In this document: one piece after another, positions 1 to 5,528 of the stretch
Layout: each line of letters begins with the position of its first letter
Position numbering within the stretch: position 1 is the first letter of the stretch
From: Capsulimonas sp.
GTDB taxonomy: Bacteria > Armatimonadota > Armatimonadia > Armatimonadales > Capsulimonadaceae
Reading direction: 5' to 3'
DNA length: 5,709 bases
Assembly: GCA_025963815.1 (NCBI GenBank)
Contig: JAOQAA010000035.1
Span: 1-5,709, forward strand
Notes under the pieces: model-generated
Databases searched by the model: none
Seen by the model: only the letters and a program-made list of their open reading frames with translations
What the model was told of the DNA's origin: nothing
Program-made: the position numbers and the translations under genes

Positions 1-1102
1 GCGCCCATTGTCGGTCAAAAACTTGTGAGTAGATGCGATTCCGCACTCGCAGATTACCATTCTTCACGGTCACGATGCCGGACAGCTCCAATCGGCTCAC
101 AAGCCGATCCGTTGAGTTATGTGGAACTACGCCATGAGGCTTAAGAACTCGTTGGTAGAGGTTGAGAACCGCAGTGAGGTCTACTTTTGTTTCACGTTCC
201 CTATCGTAATGGAGAAGTCGGTTGCTGACATTGTGCAGGTTCGTATCAGTCTTATTCTCCAAGCTGTGCTGGCGTAAAAAGAGTTCTTTACAAAGCTTAT
301 CCACATCCTGGTCATCAATGGCAGCGGCTGATGCCGCCGCATCGCAAAGCGTTTGGGTGAGATAGGGATGTCCATTGGTCCAGTACAAGACACGCTTCAG
401 GAGCGTATGGCCATCGCGACCGTTGGCGGTGAGGCCATCCGCCAGGGGCAGCGCTTCGTCGAACGTAAAATCGGTCAGATCGATGCTGCACCCGATATTA
501 AAGGGGGTGGAATTGGGATCGCGGATTAAGTCGGCGGGTGTTGCGCTGCCGATGAGACAGAATGTCAGGTGATTGTATTGGGGATCAAACGCGCGGCGGT
601 TGAAGCATTCGCGAATGGCGACTAAGAATTCATCGCCGTTAAAGCTGAGACTGCGAACGGAGTCGATCTCATCGATAAAGATGACGAGCGGCCTGTCAAG
701 CTGCGCGAGAATCGTTCGCTGGAGTACGTCGGTCCATCGCTGAAGCGGTCCCAGATCACTGCTGGCCCGCCAGGCGTCGCGCACTTCCACGCGCCGGCCA
801 AGCTGCGAACCGATTTCATTCAGCAGGCCATAATACCACTGTTCGGCGGTGGGCGAACTGGTCCCCATGCCGCCGAGGTCGAGAATAACGGTCGATGCTC
901 CCGATTCGCGCAGGCGCTCCGCCGCGCGAACCATAACAGACGATTTCCCAACCTGACGCGACGAGAGGACGGAGCAATATTCTCCGGCGCTCAGCGCCTC
1001 AAATAGCTGCCGGTCGGCGTTACGCAGAACGTACGAAGGGGCGCTTGCGGAAAGCGTGCCGCCCGTTTGGTAGAATGCGGATTGGAAACCTTCTGCGATC
1101 AA
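1..1102 (-). CDS. AAA-like (AAA_35-type) ATPase domain protein, C-terminus off the left edge
   Basis: The frame stays open for 367 codons, from a TTG at 1102-1100 to the window edge; an in-frame TAG lies at 1111-1109, so no earlier start is possible. GGGGAT, about 7 nt before the TTG, may serve as ribosome binding site. The product resembles the AAA-like domain (Pfam AAA_35) that precedes WD40 or other modules in cyanobacterial and other multidomain proteins. Visible motifs are GGTLSASAPSYVLR (residues 14-27), a nucleotide-binding loop SRQVGKSS (48-55), EQWYYGLL (87-94), Walker B LVIFIDEID (139-147), a sensor-like LIGSATP (183-189), and YWTNGHPYLTQTLC (240-253). Near the visible end, VRNRIYSQVFDRQW matches the usual close of this domain, so any effector or repeat module would lie beyond base 1. 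The loop lacks the first glycine of a classic Walker A, as is usual in this family. Function is unknown; signalling or a conflict role is only a guess. Confidence 0.88.
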   Translation of the reverse strand, partial: MIAEGFQSAFYQTGGTLSASAPSYVLRNADRQLFEALSAGEYCSVLSSRQVGKSSVMVRAAERLRESGASTVILDLGGMGTSSPTAEQWYYGLLNEIGSQLGRRVEVRDAWRASSDLGPLQRWTDVLQRTILAQLDRPLVIFIDEIDSVRSLSFNGDEFLVAIRECFNRRAFDPQYNHLTFCLIGSATPADLIRDPNSTPFNIGCSIDLTDFTFDEALPLADGLTANGRDGHTLLKRVLYWTNGHPYLTQTLCDAAASAAAIDDQDVDKLCKELFLRQHSLENKTDTNLHNVSNRLLHYDRERETKVDLTAVLNLYQRVLKPHGVVPHNSTDRLVSRLELSGIVTVKNGNLRVRNRIYSQVFDRQWA

Positions 1103-1173
1103 AGATGGCTATCCCCGTGCTGCAATAGGCGATCTTACCGTTGTGTAAAATCTATTATTGCATACTTATCAAG
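1103..1173. other. AT-rich gap with an inverted repeat
   Basis: These 71 bp between the symporter and the ATPase gene are clearly richer in A+T than their surroundings. TGCAATA at 1121-1127 recurs inverted as TATTGCA at 1156-1162, with 28 bp between. This could be an operator or a weak hairpin; there is no T-tract to make it a terminator. On the minus strand TTGTGA followed 17 bp later by TATGCA is a weak promoter candidate for the ATPase gene, but the -10 match is poor. The ATPase gene may therefore be transcribed separately from the thiamine genes or by read-through. Confidence 0.3.
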
Positions 1174-2601
1174 TCATCGTGTCACAAGAACTGGCCGCCT
1201 CGCCGCGTATCCCACTGCCCACACCAAAACCGACGCAGCCAATCCGACGTAGATCGGTTCAATGTGCCTGGGATAGTGCTCTTCATCCAAGCCGCCCGCC
1301 CGGTATCCAAAGACCATCCAGACAAGGGTCAGGCCGGTCCCCAGCAGCATGGCGACAAACGTATAGACCGGCGCCACGCGGACGCGCGGACTGTAGGCAG
1401 TGAGCAGGGGCAGGAGCAGGCCGGGAATGAACGCCGTGCCGATGGCGTACCAGAGACCGACCACGGAGGGAAGTTTGTAAGCGGCGAAGATCGCGATCGC
1501 GGAGGAAAGGACGACGCCGATCCGTGTCCAGAAGACATCCCGCCCCTCGGCGTGCCGGGGCGAGAAGCGCCAGACGAGATCGCGCCCCACGGTGATCGCG
1601 GCGATCAGCGTATAGGAGATCACCGTGCTCATGACAGTCGCCAGCATGCCCACCCAGAAGTAGCCCTTCGCGCCGGCAGGCAGGAGAAGCTGGGAGAGCG
1701 CGGGATAGGCCTCCACCGTCGGCGTCAAATTCGGCAGCAGTACACGGGCGTAGAGGCCGGTGGTGATGGTCATGAAATCGAACAGCGCCCAGCAGAGCAC
1801 GGAGATCAAGATCCCGTTACGCGCGATGCGCGGGCTGGACGCCGCCGAGCAGCGCTGGTGGAAGCCCGGATCGACCAGCGTCCACATTGCGATGAAGTAC
1901 CAGACGACGATCAGCGGCCACGCCAGTCCCCCGCTCGGCTTTTGCAGGTCGTGCGGCAAGTGCGCGAACATCGCGCCGATACTCCCATGCTTCATAATCG
2001 CAAAGCCGAGAATCATGGCAAACGCCGTGAACATCAGAAAAAATTGGAAGATGTTGGTGCGAACGTCCGTGTTAAACCCGCCGGTGACGACAAACGCGAC
2101 GGAGAGCACGGTCCCCAGAACGAGCGCCAGCAGCAGCGGCCAGCCGAACATATCGTGGAGCATCGTCCCGAGCATCAGCGTGTAGGGCGCGGGTGTCACC
2201 AGGCAGAACAGAAACAGCGAGCCGAGCAGGGCAACCGGGCGGCTGTGCGCCGCCTGAAGCGTATCGGGGATCGTCAGCCGCGCTACCCCGCGCACCTTAC
2301 CCGCGAGAAACAGCGCATAGACGATGGCGAAAAGGTAATACGGCAGCCCAAACACGGTCCATGTCGCGACGCCGGATTCATAGGCGAACTGCCCCACCCC
2401 TAAGATGCCGCCATACCAGGTGGCGACCAGCGAGGCGACAAACGCCGGCAGGGTCAGACTGCGGCCGGCGAGCATGAAATCCTCGCTCTGCGCGCCCGCC
2501 ACCTTCCGTCGCGCCGTGAACACCCCAATGACGACCAGAAAGGCAAAGTAGACCGCGATCAGCGCGTAGTCCAGCGGCGCGAAATGCACGGGATTGCTCA
2601 T
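1174..2601 (-). CDS. Sodium:solute symporter (SSS family), probable thiamine or thiamine-precursor transporter
   Basis: A 475-residue inner-membrane protein with about 12-13 hydrophobic segments, a normal length for the family. Family signatures are DFMLAGRSLT (41-50), the glycine-rich broken helix GGILGVGQFAYESG (64-77), TGGFNTDVRTNIFQ (173-186), DPGFHQR followed by SAASSPRIARNG (244-263), and GMLATVMSTVISY (318-330), whose serines and threonine lie where the Na+ site is in vSGLT-like proteins; GRD follows at 339-341. The start ATG overlaps the kinase stop as ATGA, so translation is probably coupled. The substrate cannot be read from the sequence alone. Its place behind a thiamine pyrophosphokinase under a TPP riboswitch points to thiamine or its pyrimidine/thiazole precursors. 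As I recall, an SSS-type protein named ThiV was predicted from similar riboswitch context, but orthology is not shown here. Pantothenate, proline or sugar transport are the alternatives from family alone. Confidence 0.9.
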   Translation of the reverse strand: MSNPVHFAPLDYALIAVYFAFLVVIGVFTARRKVAGAQSEDFMLAGRSLTLPAFVASLVATWYGGILGVGQFAYESGVATWTVFGLPYYLFAIVYALFLAGKVRGVARLTIPDTLQAAHSRPVALLGSLFLFCLVTPAPYTLMLGTMLHDMFGWPLLLALVLGTVLSVAFVVTGGFNTDVRTNIFQFFLMFTAFAMILGFAIMKHGSIGAMFAHLPHDLQKPSGGLAWPLIVVWYFIAMWTLVDPGFHQRCSAASSPRIARNGILISVLCWALFDFMTITTGLYARVLLPNLTPTVEAYPALSQLLLPAGAKGYFWVGMLATVMSTVISYTLIAAITVGRDLVWRFSPRHAEGRDVFWTRIGVVLSSAIAIFAAYKLPSVVGLWYAIGTAFIPGLLLPLLTAYSPRVRVAPVYTFVAMLLGTGLTLVWMVFGYRAGGLDEEHYPRHIEPIYVGLAASVLVWAVGYAARRPVLVTR

Positions 2602-3260
2602 TCGGCAGCACTCTCGGGCCGATGGTGGAGATAAATCAACAAGTCGCCCTCTCCAGCCCGCACGCGGATTGTCTCCGCGACGATCTCATTCGACGTCGCA
2701 TCCCGCCCGCCCACGCCGATCGTCTCCCCCATCAAAGGCCAGCGGACGCCTTCGAACCAAACATCCTCGACCGTCCCCATCGCGATCAGTGAGACCATCC
2801 GCCCGCAGAGATCGCTCCCTGACAGCGTCAATTGCCCATAAACCGGCTGCGCGGTCCCATGCGCATCCACCATCTGGATCGCCGCCCGCCGCCCATGCGT
2901 AAGAACCGCGATCATCGCCGCCGCCGTATGGTCCAGCCGCCCCTCGCTCGCCCCAAAGACCGCCACATCCCGCGCACCCAACTCATCCACCGCAAAACTC
3001 AGCGCCTTATCCAGATCCACCCGGTATTGATCCAGCGTCTCGACAAACTGCGCCCCCGCCGCCTCCAGCGCCACCCGCTGCTCCGGCGTCACCGAGTCGC
3101 CATCCCCGGTCACCCACTGCGGCGCCAGCCCCAAAGCCAGCAGCCGCACGGCGCCGCCATCCACCCCAATCAACGAGCCGCCCTGCGCCACCCGTGCGCG
3201 AAGGCGGCCGTCATCGACAAACGGGCCGTTGGCGAGAATAGTAGCGTTGTCTTTAGTCAT
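2598..3260 (-). CDS. thiN: Thiamine pyrophosphokinase
   Basis: A 220-residue cytoplasmic enzyme expected to transfer pyrophosphate from ATP to thiamine, giving TPP and AMP; the length fits the bacterial family. Motifs in order are VDGG (33-36), GDGDS (52-56, usually GDFDS), VDLDKAL (81-87, usually TD...AL), [10 protein letters not shown] (103-112, the GGRxDH signature), a C-terminal WPL (174-176) in the substrate-binding lobe, and TSNEI (189-193). The start chosen is ATG 3260, because the protein then begins directly with the family strand TILANGP. The longer open frame to 3527 adds 89 residues that are only the out-of-frame reading of the pseudopilin gene. The start overlaps the pseudopilin stop by 8 nt (ATGACTAA) without a clear ribosome binding site, so re-initiation is likely. 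The kinase lies in a TPP-controlled run, which suits its product. The G and V substitutions in two metal/ATP motifs are mildly unusual. Confidence 0.93.
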   Translation of the reverse strand: MTKDNATILANGPFVDDGRLRARVAQGGSLIGVDGGAVRLLALGLAPQWVTGDGDSVTPEQRVALEAAGAQFVETLDQYRVDLDKALSFAVDELGARDVAVFGASEGRLDHTAAAMIAVLTHGRRAAIQMVDAHGTAQPVYGQLTLSGSDLCGRMVSLIAMGTVEDVWFEGVRWPLMGETIGVGGRDATSNEIVAETIRVRAGEGDLLIYLHHRPESAAE

Positions 3261-4059
3261 GCTTGGACCAGCAGTGCGGCCCGTTCCCACAATCATCGTT
3301 GAACGTTTTGCCGTCCAGCGTAACGGCAGTTGCGTTGAACGCCGTCTGCGAGGCAATGAACTTCGCATGTCCGTCCGCAAAGACCATTGATCCACCGCGT
3401 GGATGCCACTGCGCGAAATAACTGGGGGATGCGCCCGCATACCCATAAAGCGCTCCGCTCGGATCGCTTTGGTCGGAGAACCAGGGGAACATCTCGTCGC
3501 GCATGATCCGAGTCTGCGCAGGGACATCGAACATGGAGTCTGTAATCAACTTGGTGACGGCGAACTTCGAATTGGTCGTGTCGTTGTTCTCCGAAGACTC
3601 GCCGGCCACGATCGAATAGACGTCCGATGTAAACCGATACGATGTACCGTAGCAAGCGTGGTAGGATTGATTTTTTCCGGGATAATCTGAGCAGCCGCCG
3701 TCCGCCGCGGTGCTTGCAGTCATATAGGGCGAGCCGACATCATCGGAGCACTTGAAGATGTCTTTGTTCTTCGAGTACGGCAGCAGCTCTAGTTCAACGC
3801 CCTTGTGACCGTCCACGCCCGACGGCGGTACAGTATTGTATGCGTAGAAAATCGGCATCGTCTCATCGTTGTCCTGAACATACATGCGTACGCAGAGACC
3901 GATCTGGCGCATGTTGGAGGCGCAGGTAACTTCGCGCGCCTTTTCCCGCGCCTGGGCGAAGACGGGGAATAGGATCGCGGCGAGAATCGCTATGATGGCT
4001 ATCACGACGAGGAGCTCTATCAGCGTAAAGCCTCGACGATTCATGGAATGGAGTTTCAT
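3253..4059 (-). CDS. Pseudopilin-like protein: prepilin N-terminal signal and H-X9-DG motif
   Basis: A 268-residue protein with a type IV prepilin leader [10 protein letters not shown] followed by [12 protein letters not shown]. The prepilin peptidase should cut after Gly10; the conserved Glu at +5 is Glu15. One N-terminal membrane helix (about 12-32) runs into [12 protein letters not shown], then CASNMRQIG (about 46-54), a pattern typical of large Armatimonadota/Planctomycetota families. Near the C-terminus [14 protein letters not shown] fits the H-X9-DG motif exactly (His219, Asp229-Gly230). The start at 4059 has AAGGA 8 nt upstream; a second ATG at codon 6 is possible. Such proteins are expected to sit in the inner membrane or in a pilus-like or type II secretion assembly, but the role of these numerous paralogues is unknown. 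It is the first gene behind a TPP riboswitch and overlaps the kinase gene, so it should be co-transcribed with thiamine genes. No sequence feature ties it to thiamine. Confidence 0.93.
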   Translation of the reverse strand: MKLHSMNRRGFTLIELLVVIAIIAILAAILFPVFAQAREKAREVTCASNMRQIGLCVRMYVQDNDETMPIFYAYNTVPPSGVDGHKGVELELLPYSKNKDIFKCSDDVGSPYMTASTAADGGCSDYPGKNQSYHACYGTSYRFTSDVYSIVAGESSENNDTTNSKFAVTKLITDSMFDVPAQTRIMRDEMFPWFSDQSDPSGALYGYAGASPSYFAQWHPRGGSMVFADGHAKFIASQTAFNATAVTLDGKTFNDDCGNGPHCWSKHD

Positions 4060-4067
4060 AATTTGTG

Positions 4068-4072
4068 TCCTT
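4068..4072 (-). promoter_or_regulatory. Ribosome binding site of the pseudopilin gene
   Basis: AAGGA on the minus strand, 8 nt before ATG 4059. It supports this start over the internal ATG at codon 6 (4044). It lies downstream of the terminator, so it is translated only when the riboswitch allows read-through. Confidence 0.75.
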
Positions 4073-4096
4073 TTTCAGAACGCGTCAAAAAAGCGT

Positions 4097-4133
4097 GGCA
4101 AAACAAAAGCCACCTTCCGCAAAGGAAGGTGGC
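4097..4133 (-). terminator. Intrinsic terminator of the TPP riboswitch leader
   Basis: On the minus strand a perfect 10-bp stem GCCACCTTCC / GGAAGGTGGC (4133-4124 with 4118-4109) encloses the 5-nt loop TTTGC and is followed at once by TTTTGTTTTG. It lies between the aptamer and the ATG at 4059. Its first arm can instead pair with the aptamer's 3' end (4181-4172), which makes it the regulated element. In the plus direction the same stem is followed by GTAATTT, a poor tract, so it acts leftward. Confidence 0.92.
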
Positions 4134-4181
4134 GTAATTTCCGCAGGGCCGGGCGCGCCGGCCGAGGCGGTCCACTTCCCT
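4122..4181 (-). promoter_or_regulatory. Expression platform: antiterminator pairing and GC hairpin
   Basis: The RNA stretch AGGGAAGUGG (4181-4172), which ends the aptamer and includes part of the 3' strand of P1, can pair with CCACCUUCCUU (4132-4122) with one bulged C. Those bases include nine of the ten in the terminator's first arm. Between the two arms is a self-contained hairpin GGCCGG-CGCGC-CCGGCC (4163-4147) that brings them together. This predicts an OFF switch: without TPP the antiterminator forms; with TPP, P1 forms and the terminator is freed. The pairing is read by eye, without energy calculation. Confidence 0.7.
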
Positions 4182-4276
4182 ACGCCGGTACGAACCGGAT
4201 CAGGTTGATAGGGTCGGCCATGTGGCCCTCTCAGCAGCCCGCGCAAAATTGCGCAAGGGCGGCTCCCCTAGCAGAC
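4170..4276 (-). promoter_or_regulatory. TPP riboswitch (THI element)
   Basis: This 107-nt aptamer is read on the minus strand. P1 pairs GUCUGCU (4276-4270) with AGUGGAC (4176-4170) in seven pairs, two of them wobbles. P2 is AGGG (4269-4266) with CCCU (4213-4210). P3 is a strong hairpin, GCCC/GGGC plus GCGC/GCGC (4260-4237), and the invariant CUGAGA pyrimidine-sensor motif follows (4234-4229). An optional P3a hairpin GGCC-ACAU-GGCC (4227-4216) is present. The pyrophosphate-sensor half holds ACCUGAUCCGG (4206-4196) and a P5 hairpin CCGG/CCGG (4198-4185), then GCGUAGGGAA (4186-4177). All conserved elements of the Rfam THI family are visible. It should repress the downstream pseudopilin, kinase and symporter genes when TPP is plentiful. 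Confidence 0.97.
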
Positions 4277-4279
4277 GCG

Positions 4280-4307
4280 TCGTCAATATATATTCGTATT
4301 GATAATA
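4280..4307 (-). promoter_or_regulatory. Probable promoter region of the TPP-controlled run
   Basis: An AT-rich stretch directly upstream of the aptamer holds two -10-like boxes on the minus strand: TATTAT (4307-4302) and TATATT (4290-4285). The second would start RNA near 4278, just before P1, and the first near 4294. No convincing -35 box is present at 16-18 bp from either; TTGCGC, 19 bp from the first, is the best. Which one is used is unresolved. Confidence 0.4.
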
Positions 4308-4373
4308 CCCGATTTCTCCGCCCCTCGCGCAATTCTCAAGTGGCGCCGGACAAAACAATCCCGCAGAAATCGG

Positions 4374-4400
4374 TTGGAATCGGCGTTCTTCGGGTAGAAT
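4374..4400 (+). promoter_or_regulatory. Probable promoter of the manganese riboswitch transcript
   Basis: TTGGAA (4374-4379) and TAGAAT (4395-4400) match the housekeeping -35 and -10 boxes at 4/6 and 5/6, with a short 15-bp spacer. A start about 7 nt after the -10 box would fall at 4406-4408, exactly where P1 of the riboswitch begins, which supports the call. It is divergent from the TPP promoter, with roughly 115-130 bp between the estimated starts. Confidence 0.55.
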
Positions 4401-4405
4401 CGACG

Positions 4406-4500
4406 CGAAGGGGAGTAGCCATCCCAAACAATTGTGGATTGATGGGTCGTCAAGACGGAGCGTAAGCTCCCGGGCCATCGATGAAACAGCGAGACCTTCG
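4406..4500 (+). promoter_or_regulatory. yybP-ykoY manganese riboswitch
   Basis: The 95-nt element carries the family's conserved pieces in the right order. AAGGGGAGUAGC (4408-4419) forms the first metal-binding loop after P1. A small P2, AUCC/GGAU, spans 4421-4439. GAUGG-GUCGUCAA (4441-4452) opens P3, and a hairpin GGAGC-GUAA-GCUCC (4457-4470) is followed by CGGGCCAUC (4471-4479), closing P3 as GAUGG/CCAUC. GCGAGACCUUCG (4489-4500) returns the 3' strand. P1 is CGAAGG (4406-4411) with CCUUCG (4495-4500). The P4 region is very short. In this family Mn2+ bridges the two conserved loops and stabilises P1. The next gene is a TerC/YkoY-type protein, the classic regulon of this riboswitch, which strengthens the call made from motifs. 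Confidence 0.9.
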
Positions 4501-4548
4501 GTCGCGCGTTCACGTCTATCGTGAATGTCCGACCGAAGGTCTTTTTTT
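4492..4548 (+). terminator. Intrinsic terminator of the manganese riboswitch
   Basis: A perfect 13-bp stem pairs AGACCTTCGGTCG (4492-4504) with CGACCGAAGGTCT (4530-4542). It continues past one mismatch into a further inner stem around GTTCAC/GTGAAT with loop GTCTATC (4514-4520). A run of seven T (4542-4548) follows. The first arm contains the whole 3' strand of riboswitch P1 (4495-4500), so aptamer and terminator exclude each other. Mn2+ binding should hold P1, block the terminator and switch transcription on. Confidence 0.93.
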
Positions 4549-4565
4549 GTGCGACGCCCCACGTA

Positions 4566-4700
4566 CTACCCACCCCGGCCTTCGGCCACCCCTCCCGCAA
4601 CGGGAAGGGAGTCCAGAGAATAACGTAGACGGCATTCGTAAGAGGGATTCTTACAAACCCTTCCCGCTGCGGGAGGGGTGGCGCGAAGCGACGGGGTAGG
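4566..4700. repeat. GC-rich inverted repeat, MITE-like, in the terC leader
   Basis: The arm at 4566-4609 recurs inverted at 4658-4700. The inner 24 nt of the arms differ at a single base; the outer parts drift. Between them a small hairpin GTAAGA/TCTTAC (4638-4654) is visible. No transposase or convincing coding signal is present; open frames across it are rich in Pro, Leu and Arg, as is usual for such repeats. It looks like a non-coding palindromic element inserted between the riboswitch terminator and the gene. The left arm recurs exactly at 5566-5601. Confidence 0.75.
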
Positions 4701-4776
4701 TGTAACCAGGGAAGGGTCGGACGAAGGCCGGGGTGGATGTAACCAGGGAGGGATCGGACGAAGTCCGAGAGGATGT
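4699..4776. repeat. Short tandem repeat, period 36-37 nt
   Basis: TGTAACCAGGG occurs at 4701 and 4738, each followed by a similar stretch containing TCGGACGAAG. A third unit starts with GGATGT at 4771 and breaks off. The units belong to the same repeat family as the neighbouring inverted repeat; the region after terC has a diverged copy in the other orientation (5529-5570). No unique spacers alternate with the units, so this is not a CRISPR array. Confidence 0.65.
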
Positions 4777-4810
4777 CTGCGCCCCACCCGCACGGTAACT
4801 GTAAGTTTCG

Positions 4811-4815
4811 AAAGG
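4811..4815 (+). promoter_or_regulatory. Ribosome binding site that decides the terC start
   Basis: AAAGG lies 8 nt before the TTG at 4824. The upstream in-frame ATG at 4773 has only GAGAGG directly touching it, too close to act as a ribosome binding site, and lies in repeat DNA. Confidence 0.6.
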
Positions 4816-4823
4816 CGAAGAAT

Positions 4824-5528
4824 TTGACACTTGAAATTTTGGCGACGATTGGGATGCTGGTGCTGCTGGAAGCGCTGCTCTCGGCGGACAACGCGCTGGT
4901 GCTGGCGATTATCGCCAAGCGGCTGACGGACAAAAAGGCGCAGTCACGCGCCCTCACCATCGGCGTCGCGTTGTCCTTCGTCATGCGCGCGGCGGGCCTG
5001 CTGGTCGCCAAGACGATTATTCACCTGTGGTATCTGCGCGGCGCCGGCGCGCTTTACCTACTGTATCTTTGCGCCGCGCACTTCCTGAAAGCCAGGAAAC
5101 ACGAGACGTCCGAACTGCCGCAGGAACCCACGACGGTAGAGATGGGCAAGGCGGCGTTTCGTAATATCGTCATCGCGCTTGCCCTGACGGACGCCGCCTT
5201 CGCGATCGATTCCATTCTGGTCGCCGTCGCGATGACGGATAACATCTGGGTCATCTACACTGGCGTCGGCCTCGGCATCATCGCCCTGCGTTTCGTCTCG
5301 GGCTTTTTCCTCAAGCTGCTGGAGCGCTACCCCGCCCTCGACCACGCCGCCTACGCGCTGGTCGGCTGGGCCGGCGTCCGCCTGATGTCCGAGGCCATCG
5401 ACGTCTTCGGCGAAACCGTTTATCACCAGCATTGGGGATTGGCGCTGCCGGATGTGGCCTTCTGGGTCGGTATGGGCGCAATCATCGTGCTGGGCACAGT
5501 ATATGCGGTGCGGAAACGGCCGGCCTGA
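4824..5528 (+). CDS. TerC/YkoY-family membrane protein, probable manganese exporter
   Basis: From TTG 4824 this is a 234-residue inner-membrane protein with about seven hydrophobic segments. It begins TLEILATIGMLVLLEALLSA with DNALVLAI next, the hallmark first helix (Glu16, Asp22, Asn23). A second acidic helix holds LTDAAFAIDS (121-130; Asp123, Asp129), and LERYPALDHAAYALVGWAGV precedes the last segments. These acidic residues are thought to line the metal path. Starting at ATG 4773 would add 17 residues from repeat DNA (MSAPHPHGN...) that have no counterpart in the family. B. subtilis YkoY (MeeY) is the closest relative I recognise; it exports Mn2+, possibly to load secreted enzymes. The manganese riboswitch upstream supports the same role here, with expression rising when cytosolic Mn2+ is high. 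Tellurite resistance, the family's historical name, is not implied. Confidence 0.93.
   Translation: MTLEILATIGMLVLLEALLSADNALVLAIIAKRLTDKKAQSRALTIGVALSFVMRAAGLLVAKTIIHLWYLRGAGALYLLYLCAAHFLKARKHETSELPQEPTTVEMGKAAFRNIVIALALTDAAFAIDSILVAVAMTDNIWVIYTGVGLGIIALRFVSGFFLKLLERYPALDHAAYALVGWAGVRLMSEAIDVFGETVYHQHWGLALPDVAFWVGMGAIIVLGTVYAVRKRPA

Noticed and set aside
1141..2403. 420-codon open frame on the plus strand
   Set aside because: It lies antisense to the symporter gene, is rich in Arg, Gln, His, Asp and Gly with no hydrophobic core or motif, and has no ribosome binding site. It is the shadow of a GC-rich membrane-protein gene.
3261..3527. N-terminal extension of the thiamine pyrophosphokinase frame by 89 residues
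   Set aside because: The extension is the out-of-frame reading of the pseudopilin gene; the family homology begins right at ATG 3260.
4109..4133. Terminator acting on the plus strand
   Set aside because: In the plus direction the perfect stem is followed by GTAATTT rather than a T-run, and no plus-strand gene precedes it; the minus direction has TTTTGTTTTG.
3884..4465. 193-codon plus-strand open frame across the TPP riboswitch
   Set aside because: It runs antisense to the prepilin leader, the terminator and the aptamer, and reads into the manganese riboswitch; no protein motif is seen.
4441..4480. Possible c-di-GMP riboswitch, from the GGAGCGTAAGCTCCCGGG-like segment
   Set aside because: The wider context has AAGGGGAGUAGC, GUCGUCAA and GCGAGACC in order and a TerC gene downstream, which fit the yybP-ykoY family much better.
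4699..4776. CRISPR-like 36-37 nt repeat
   Set aside because: The units are contiguous and diverged, with no unique spacers and no cas gene in view.
4283..5011. 242-codon minus-strand open frame across the repeats and terC
   Set aside because: It crosses the manganese riboswitch, its terminator, repeats and the antisense of terC. Its Pro/Arg/Leu-rich repeat-encoded text is typical of spurious frames in palindromic repeats.
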